DNA of 6,546 bases from Prevotellaceae bacterium (GTDB lineage: Bacteria > Bacteroidota > Bacteroidia > Bacteroidales > Bacteroidaceae): positions 1-6,546 of the forward strand of contig CAJPLH010000108.1 in assembly GCA_905371275.1 (NCBI GenBank), in the 5' to 3' direction. A program made the translations under genes and the position numbers. Positions 1 to 3,648 of this stretch are shown here, in pieces. The stretch's first letter is position 1; every line of letters starts with the position of its first letter. The notes below the pieces were generated by a model that worked only from the letters and a program-made list of their open reading frames with translations, did no database searches and was not told the DNA's origin.

Positions 1-641
1 CCCCAGCTTTGACCGAAGGAACGAACGTGTTCTCAGAGGGCGCACTACGTTCGCTGTTGGACATCGACCACGGTACTTATCCGTTTGTGTCCTCTTCTTC
101 GACCACCATTGGCGGTGTTTGCACGGGCTTGGGCATTGCTCCCCAAAGCATTGGTCGTGTGTGGGGTATTTTCAAGGCTTATTCTACTCGTGTGGGAAGT
201 GGTCCTTTCCCCGTAGAATTGTTTGATGAGACAGGCGAGGAGATTCGTCGTGTGGGCAAAGAGTTTGGTGCGGTGACCGGTCGCAACCGCCGTTGTGGTT
301 GGGTGGATCTTGTGGCACTGAAATATGCTATCATGGTGAACGGTGTGACGGACTTGGTGATGATGAAGGCGGATGTGCTTGATTCGTTTGAAGAAATCAA
401 GGTGTGCGTGGCCTACGAAAAGGACGGTGAGCGCACAGAAGATATGCCTTACGACACCGAGGGTTGGGCTCCTGTGTATGAAACTTTGCCAGGTTGGCAC
501 TGCGACTTGACCGGTGTGCGCGCTGAAGTGGATTTCCCCAAGGCTTATGCGGACTACATTGCTTATTTGGAAGATAAATTAGCCACTCGCATTGCTATCC
601 TCTCTGTGGGTCCAGAACGCGATGCTACGATTATTCGCTAA
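1..641 (+). CDS. purA: Adenylosuccinate synthetase, C-terminal half (5' end outside window)
   Basis: Cytosolic enzyme of AMP synthesis: IMP + aspartate + GTP gives adenylosuccinate. The first full codon is at 3 and the stop TAA at 639-641, leaving about 212 residues, roughly the second half of a ~425-aa family member. Recognisable PurA blocks in order are LLDIDHGTYPFV (codons from 54), GVCTGLGIAP, KAYSTRVGSGPFPVELFDE, the GRNRRCGWVD block, the guanine-recognition motif KADVLD, and the ending VGPERDATIIR, which matches the Bacteroidetes C-terminus as I recall it. The IMP loop is odd. The family reads EGAQG or EGVQG before [ST]LLDIDHGTYP, but here it reads EGALRS, so the Gln equivalent to E. 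coli Gln224 is Leu and the following Gly is Arg. The Thr239 and Asn242 positions are both Ser. The remainder looks intact, so this is called a gene rather than a pseudogene. A terminator follows at 696-738. Confidence 0.95.
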   Translation, partial: PALTEGTNVFSEGALRSLLDIDHGTYPFVSSSSTTIGGVCTGLGIAPQSIGRVWGIFKAYSTRVGSGPFPVELFDETGEEIRRVGKEFGAVTGRNRRCGWVDLVALKYAIMVNGVTDLVMMKADVLDSFEEIKVCVAYEKDGERTEDMPYDTEGWAPVYETLPGWHCDLTGVRAEVDFPKAYADYIAYLEDKLATRIAILSVGPERDATIIR

Positions 642-695
642 ATCACAAAAAGATACGGAGCAGAGGTGAAGTGTTATTCTCCTTTGCAACAAAAA

Positions 696-738
696 AAAGA
701 AGGATTTCTCAGCCATAGCGGTTGGGAAATCCTTTTTT
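696..738. terminator. Bidirectional intrinsic terminator between purA and higA
   Basis: A long inverted repeat pairs 696-714 with 720-738: 19 pairs including three G-T wobbles, with core AAGGATTT/AAATCCTT and a 5-nt loop at 715-719. On the plus strand the stem ends in six T (733-738). On the minus strand the complement of A691-A698 supplies eight T. It lies 55 nt after the purA stop and 37 nt after the higA stop, so it can end both converging transcripts. Confidence 0.88.
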
Positions 739-774
739 GTGATTGGATTTAGATTGAGAAAAGAGCACAATACT

Positions 775-1137
775 TTAGGAAAGAGCAAGTTGAGGACTAG
801 TGGTATCCTTGCGTACAGAATAAGAAGGATAAGTCATTCTGCGCTCACGTTCTTCCGCATTCTTTTTGTCTCGTGCTGCGATCCTTAAAATATCATACTC
901 ATAAGCAGCCTGCACATTCATCCAAAACTCAGCAGATACACCTAAGGCAGTTTCAAGTTTTAGAGCAAATTCAGGCGTGATGTTTCTTTTCTCGTTTATT
1001 ATTTCGCTAACAATGAACTTTTCCACTCCAATTGTCACAGCAAACTTATCGTGCGATATTCCACGTTCCTTCAACTCCTCTTTAAGGATAGAACCTGGAT
1101 GGGTGGCTTCAAAGGGGATTGGTCTATTTGTTGCCAT
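775..1137 (-). CDS. higA: HigA-type antitoxin, XRE-family helix-turn-helix protein
   Basis: Predicted antitoxin of a type II toxin-antitoxin pair; it should bind and neutralise HigB and repress the operon. The 120-aa protein has the HigA signature: the HPGSILKEEL stretch (residues 13-22), a helix-turn-helix at about 27-51 (GISHDKFAVTIGV, then IVSEIINEKR), the NITPEFALKLETALG block, and SAEFWMNVQAAYE (68-80). A polar, charged tail (about 90-120) follows and may be flexible, as is common for antitoxins, which are often degraded by proteases. The ATG at 1137 lies inside the end of the toxin gene, a 14-nt overlap that suggests translational coupling. It is second in the operon, the usual higBA order. 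The stop (775-777) is followed by the shared terminator. Assignment to the HigA/VapI-like XRE family is firm; function as an antitoxin is inferred from family and context. Confidence 0.9.
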   Translation of the reverse strand: MATNRPIPFEATHPGSILKEELKERGISHDKFAVTIGVEKFIVSEIINEKRNITPEFALKLETALGVSAEFWMNVQAAYEYDILRIAARDKKNAEERERRMTYPSYSVRKDTTSPQLALS

Positions 1138-1444
1138 AGTGATCGGTGCTTAGAGTGATTAGTGCAATAGTAATTTTGTCGTCTTTTTCTTTGAAAATTA
1201 GTCGTTCAATTTCTCCGTTCTTTATGCGCACGGAGCTATAACCACTATAACTATGTTTCAATTTCTCATAATGTAAGAAACTCATAGCCTTAATATCTTC
1301 AATGTTTTTAGTTCCTACCATAAGTGCAATTACACGAATATATGCAGCTACTTTTACTTTGCTTTTACTAAAGGCCTTGTATTCTCGAGACTTGCCGTTT
1401 TCATATAAGTCACGAAGAGCTGGATTTTCAAATTCGACGTTCAT
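1124..1444 (-). CDS. higB: HigB-like toxin, RelE/ParE superfamily mRNA interferase
   Basis: Predicted toxin of the pair. Relatives in the RelE/HigB fold are ribosome-dependent endoribonucleases that cut mRNA. The 106-aa protein begins MNVEFENPALRDLYENGK, the usual opening of Bacteroidetes HigB-like toxins. Its second half carries the expected pattern: SGYSSVRIKNG (67-77) with Arg73, IERLIFKEKDDK with Arg81, then the strand ITIALITLSTDHYG (91-104) with His102-Tyr103 near the C-terminus. These are plausible catalytic residues by family resemblance, not proven. I chose ATG 1444 rather than a TTG seven codons upstream because the family starts at MNVEF and because the TTG lies in the promoter -7 box. 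The gene is AT-rich (1261-1320 hand-counts to 28% GC; 2401-2460 in dgt is 52%), consistent with horizontal acquisition. It overlaps higA by 14 nt. Confidence 0.88.
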   Translation of the reverse strand: MNVEFENPALRDLYENGKSREYKAFSKSKVKVAAYIRVIALMVGTKNIEDIKAMSFLHYEKLKHSYSGYSSVRIKNGEIERLIFKEKDDKITIALITLSTDHYGNK

Positions 1445-1458
1445 ATACTTGAGTATAT
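1443..1458. promoter_or_regulatory. Candidate HigA operator palindrome at the higB start
   Basis: A perfect inverted repeat, ATATACT-TG-AGTATAT, overlaps the higB ATG (complement of 1442-1444) and ends 4 nt short of the candidate -7 box at 1463-1470. HigA-type antitoxins usually repress their own operon by binding such palindromes near the start site. Symmetry and position are seen; binding is inferred. Confidence 0.6.
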
Positions 1459-1462
1459 ATTG

Positions 1463-1493
1463 CAAAGATACAATATAATTCTCAAATCCAAGG
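1463..1493 (-). promoter_or_regulatory. Putative higBA promoter (Bacteroidetes type)
   Basis: On the minus strand TATCTTTG (complement of 1463-1470) matches the Bacteroidetes -7 box TAnnTTTG exactly. An upstream CTTG within complement 1488-1493 sits about 18 nt away, close to the usual -33 spacing, but is a weak match to TTTG. Transcription would begin a few bases downstream and give a leader of under about 20 nt that overlaps the palindrome at 1443-1458. The promoter lets higBA be expressed independently of dgt, which lies upstream on the same strand. Confidence 0.6.
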
Positions 1494-1494
1494 A

Positions 1495-1507
1495 TTTAGA
1501 CTAAAAA
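1495..1507 (+). repeat. 13-nt direct repeat, copy 1 (downstream of dgt)
   Basis: TTTAGACTAAAAA occurs here and again, identical and in the same orientation, at 2977-2989. Its first 11 nt are a palindrome (TTTAG-A-CTAAA). This copy lies in the 79-nt gap between the dgt stop and the higB start. On the minus strand it reads as a T-rich tract that could help end dgt transcription, although no GC-rich stem precedes it. Chance identity is possible in AT-rich spacers. Confidence 0.5.
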
Positions 1508-1523
1508 AGATACGCTCCCACCA

Positions 1524-2876
1524 TCAAATGGCAGGCAACTGCATGCCACGGACTTTGCGGAAGAGGTCGAGGGCATAGACATCGGTCATGCCGGAGAGAT
1601 AGTCGAGAATGGCCATGATGCGCGTGGAGAGGTCGGGGGCGTGTACCTCATATTGGGAAGAAACGTGGCGCAGGAGGAGTTTGGAGTAGATTTTGTCGGG
1701 CGCGGTGACGGCTGCGGTCATCAACGAAAGGAGGGTGTAGATGATGTGATAACCCGAGAGTTCGATGTCGGCAACTTCTTTGGAACGATAGATGCGTGTG
1801 CGCGCCACTTCTGTGCAACGTTGATAAGCTGTAGAAAGGGGCGCAGGGAGATGACTGATGAGCGAACCGTGGAAAGTGCCAGCGAGGATTTCGGTTTCGT
1901 GGCGCACAAAGACTTCCACACAAGCGCGCTCGAGAGCATTGATGACGCAGGAACGGAGATAGGCAATTTGTTCGCCGGTGTCGGTGTCTTCGGGATAGGT
2001 GTTGCGGATGGTGGTTTGTTCGTCTTCGGGGAAAAACTGGAGGAGGAGTTGTCGGGTTTCTTCGGTGGTGAGGATGCGGAGTTTGTGGGCGTCTTCGATG
2101 TCCATGATTTCATAGCAGCTGTCGTCGGCAGCTTCTACGAGAAAGACGAGGGGGTGACGAGCAAATTGGAGCGCATTTCCTTCGTTTTTATCCTCTAAAT
2201 TGTCGTTATTTTTCACCTCTGGGATGCCGAGTGCACGGAAGATGTGGGCAAAGGCTTCGCGTTCGGCGTCGAAGAATCCGAATTTGGGATGCGTGGCGAA
2301 GGAGGAGGAGAAGGGATATTTGGCAATGGCAGCGAGGGTGCTATACGTCATCACGAATCCTCCGGGACGACGGCCGTGGAATTGGTGGGTGAGCAGGCGG
2401 AAGGTGTTGGCATTGCCATCGAAATGGGTGATGTCGTTCCATACCTCGAGCGGAAGTTGGTCGCGAAGATGGAGTCCTTCGCCTTCGGCAAAAAAGGAAC
2501 GAATGGCGGCTTCTCCTTCGTGTCCGAAAGGGGGGTTACCCAAATCGTGTGCCAAACAAGCGGCACTGACGATGGCACTGATGCTTTCGAGGGCTGTAAC
2601 GTCTTCTCCGGTGTAGCGTGGGATGAGCAGGCGCGCAACGTCAGCTCCCAAGGAGCGTCCTACGCTGGAAACTTCGAGGGAATGGGTGAGACGATTGTGC
2701 ACAAAGACACTGCCGGGGAGGGGGAAAACCTGCGTTTTGTTTTGCAGCCTGCGGAAGGGCGAGGAGAAGATGAGTCGGTCGTAGTCGCGCTGAAACTCAG
2801 TGCGCTGTTCGTGGGCAGAACGCTGGGTGTTTTGCTTTCCCCAACGCGCAGAGGAGATGAGTTGATTCCATTTCAT
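1524..2876 (-). CDS. dgt: Deoxyguanosinetriphosphate triphosphohydrolase (dGTPase), HD superfamily
   Basis: Cytosolic enzyme that hydrolyses dGTP to deoxyguanosine and triphosphate, thereby adjusting the dNTP pool. The 450-aa protein has a full HD domain. TEFQRDYDRLIFSSPFRRLQ (26-45) is the conserved N-terminal block. RLTHSLEV (62-69) provides metal ligand His65. AHDLGNPPFGHEGE (109-122) provides the His110-Asp111 doublet and a conserved Glu. VEAADDSCYEIMDIEDAHK (247-265) provides the last Asp ligand. The C-terminus (ALDLFRKVRGMQLPAI) resembles Bacteroidales homologues. I start at ATG 2876 because MKWNQLISSARWG matches the family; the 33 extra upstream codons are spacer with no homology. It is divergent from dut. 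The gene itself is AT-poor compared with higB downstream. Confidence 0.95.
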   Translation of the reverse strand: MKWNQLISSARWGKQNTQRSAHEQRTEFQRDYDRLIFSSPFRRLQNKTQVFPLPGSVFVHNRLTHSLEVSSVGRSLGADVARLLIPRYTGEDVTALESISAIVSAACLAHDLGNPPFGHEGEAAIRSFFAEGEGLHLRDQLPLEVWNDITHFDGNANTFRLLTHQFHGRRPGGFVMTYSTLAAIAKYPFSSSFATHPKFGFFDAEREAFAHIFRALGIPEVKNNDNLEDKNEGNALQFARHPLVFLVEAADDSCYEIMDIEDAHKLRILTTEETRQLLLQFFPEDEQTTIRNTYPEDTDTGEQIAYLRSCVINALERACVEVFVRHETEILAGTFHGSLISHLPAPLSTAYQRCTEVARTRIYRSKEVADIELSGYHIIYTLLSLMTAAVTAPDKIYSKLLLRHVSSQYEVHAPDLSTRIMAILDYLSGMTDVYALDLFRKVRGMQLPAI

Positions 2877-2880
2877 ATTG

Positions 2881-2888
2881 CAAATATA
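2881..2888 (-). promoter_or_regulatory. Putative dgt -7 promoter box
   Basis: On the minus strand TATATTTG matches TAnnTTTG and ends only 4 nt before the chosen dgt ATG (2876). A convincing TTTG -33 element is not visible at the expected distance. If used, the transcript would have almost no 5' leader, which is notable. Otherwise the true promoter lies farther upstream. Confidence 0.45.
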
Positions 2889-2942
2889 GGGGTTTTGGCG
2901 AAATAGTGTGCAGAATATAGGGCTAATCTGCGATTTTCTTCG

Positions 2943-2950
2943 TATTTTTG
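2943..2950 (+). promoter_or_regulatory. Putative dut -7 promoter box
   Basis: TATTTTTG matches the Bacteroidetes TAnnTTTG box. It is 69 nt upstream of the dut ATG and diverges from the dgt box at 2881-2888. No clear -33 TTTG is seen about 20 nt upstream. The T-rich context lowers its specificity. Confidence 0.4.
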
Positions 2951-2959
2951 GGATTTGAA

Positions 2960-3009
2960 GCAGCGTGTGCTGCAAGTTTAGACTAAAAATAACGACAAAT
3001 AGTGTCGTT
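2960..3009 (+). promoter_or_regulatory. Three consecutive inverted repeats in the probable dut leader
   Basis: Repeat A: GCAGC (2960-2964) pairs with GCTGC (2969-2973) around a GTGT loop. Repeat B: the palindrome TTTAG-A-CTAAA (2977-2987). Repeat C: AACGACA (2991-2997) pairs with TGTCGTT (3003-3009) around a 5-nt loop. The last arm ends 10 nt before the dut ATG. No Shine-Dalgarno is present. The pairing is visible; a regulatory role, by RNA folding or protein binding, is inference. Confidence 0.45.
2977..2989 (+). repeat. 13-nt direct repeat, copy 2 (upstream of dut)
   Basis: Identical to 1495-1507 (TTTAGACTAAAAA), same orientation, so the two copies bracket dgt at a distance of 1482 nt. This copy is also inverted repeat B of the dut leader. 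The bases flanking the two copies differ, so there is no longer duplicated segment. Confidence 0.5.
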
Positions 3010-3019
3010 TCTTCGGCTT

Positions 3020-3451
3020 ATGCAAGTAAAAATCGTGAATCGTTCGCAGCATCCGCTGCCAAAATATGCCACTCCTCAAAGTGCAGGTTTGGACCTCCGT
3101 GCTAACCTCGAGTCTCCCCTCACATTGGCACCACTGGAGCGCACATTGGTACCTACGGGTCTTTTCATTGCGCTGCCTGAGGGTTATGAAGCGCAGGTGC
3201 GTCCTCGTTCGGGTTTGGCTTTGAAACACGGCATCACTGTGCTGAACTCTCCTGGGACGGTGGATGCAGACTACCGTGGTGAGTTGCGCGTGATTTTGGT
3301 GAATTTGAGTAATGAACCGTTTGTGATCAATAATGGTGAGCGCATTGCTCAGATGGTGGTGACACGCCACGAACAGGTGACGTGGGAACCGGTGGAGGTG
3401 CTCGACGAAACGGAACGCGGTGACGGAGGATTCGGGCATACGGGGAAGTAG
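3020..3451 (+). CDS. dut: Deoxyuridine 5'-triphosphate nucleotidohydrolase (dUTPase)
   Basis: Trimeric cytosolic dUTPase: dUTP to dUMP and pyrophosphate, which keeps uracil out of DNA and supplies dUMP for thymidylate synthesis. The 143-aa protein has the usual bacterial length and all five family motifs: I SAGLDLRAN (21-29); II RPRSGLALKHG (61-71); III NSPGTVDADYRGEL (76-89), with Asp82 at the catalytic position and Tyr85 in the uracil pocket; IV NNGERIAQMV (104-113); V the Gly-rich tail ERGDGGFGHTGK (132-143), which closes over the triphosphate. I chose ATG 3020 (MQVKIVNRS) because family members start there. A GTG at 3002 in the same frame adds six residues lying in a hairpin. The stop TAG at 3449-3451 runs straight into the tandem repeats, with no terminator hairpin, so read-through into the downstream lipoprotein gene is plausible. 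Confidence 0.97.
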   Translation: MQVKIVNRSQHPLPKYATPQSAGLDLRANLESPLTLAPLERTLVPTGLFIALPEGYEAQVRPRSGLALKHGITVLNSPGTVDADYRGELRVILVNLSNEPFVINNGERIAQMVVTRHEQVTWEPVEVLDETERGDGGFGHTGK

Positions 3452-3452
3452 A

Positions 3453-3501
3453 CGTTAGAGGTTAGAGATTAGAGATTAGACGTTAGAGATTAGACGTTAG
3501 A
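3453..3501 (+). repeat. Tandem heptamer array, 7 units of NNTTAGA
   Basis: Seven consecutive 7-nt units follow one base after the dut stop: CGTTAGA, GGTTAGA, GATTAGA, GATTAGA, CGTTAGA, GATTAGA, CGTTAGA. The last five bases are invariant and only the first two vary (CG, GG, GA). The period is exact, with no spacers. It is non-coding in all likelihood, since a 7-nt period cycles through frames and brings in TAG stops. It adjoins the CTAGA array after a 4-nt junction. Confidence 0.95.
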
Positions 3502-3505
3502 GGCT

Positions 3506-3634
3506 CTAGAAATTCTAGAAGCTCTAGAGAATCTAGAAGCTCTAGAAAGACTAGAGAAACTAGAAGCTCTAGAAAAAAGAAGCTCTAGAAAAAAGAAGCT
3601 CTAGAAAAAAGAAGCTCTTGCCCTTCTAGAAAAC
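3506..3634 (+). repeat. Tandem CTAGA array: seven 9-mers, three perfect 16-mers, degenerate end
   Basis: Seven 9-nt units start at 3506, 3515, 3524, 3533, 3542, 3551 and 3560, each CTAGA plus four variable bases; CTAGAAGCT occurs three times. Three identical 16-nt units CTAGAAAAAAGAAGCT follow at 3569, 3585 and 3601; each looks like the 9-mer CTAGAAGCT with a 7-nt A-rich insertion. A degenerate 9-mer (CTTGCCCTT, 3617-3625) and a last CTAGAAAAC (3626-3634) close the block. The array holds 11 CTAG tetramers and nine TCTAGA hexamers. TCTAGA is self-complementary, and 3505-3519 is a perfect 15-nt palindrome. The perfect 16-mers suggest recent expansion on the right side. It ends 14 nt before the lipoprotein ATG. 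No TAnnTTTG box was seen in it. Confidence 0.95.
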
Positions 3635-3648
3635 AAGAAAAATCCGTG

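Noticed and set aside
1445..1465. Seven-codon extension of HigB from a TTG start
   Set aside because: The TTG falls within the predicted -7 promoter box, and the family begins at the ATG at 1444.
1641..2198. Plus-strand open frame of 185 codons opposite the 3' part of dgt
   Set aside because: It is antisense to conserved dGTPase sequence, with composition explained by the codon use of dgt; no promoter or homology was seen.
2244..2906. Long plus-strand open frame (about 220 codons) opposite dgt
   Set aside because: It lies antisense within a complete, well-conserved dGTPase gene, has no recognisable domain, and is low in complexity (Gly/Glu/Val-rich), typical of a shadow frame.
3453..3501. 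Telomere-like heptamer repeat
   Set aside because: The units resemble eukaryotic heptamers only superficially, the array is internal between bacterial genes, and its first two bases vary.
3494..3601. The 9-mer array read in the dut frame gives Leu-Glu-x triplets (LEALENLEALERLEK), like a coiled coil
   Set aside because: A stop lies just before (3491-3493) and another at 3602-3604, there is no start codon, the dut stop and a further stop precede it, and the 16-mers break the frame. It is a by-product of a period divisible by three.
3453..3634. CRISPR array
   Set aside because: Units are 7-16 nt and directly adjacent, with no unique spacers of 25-40 nt and no cas genes.
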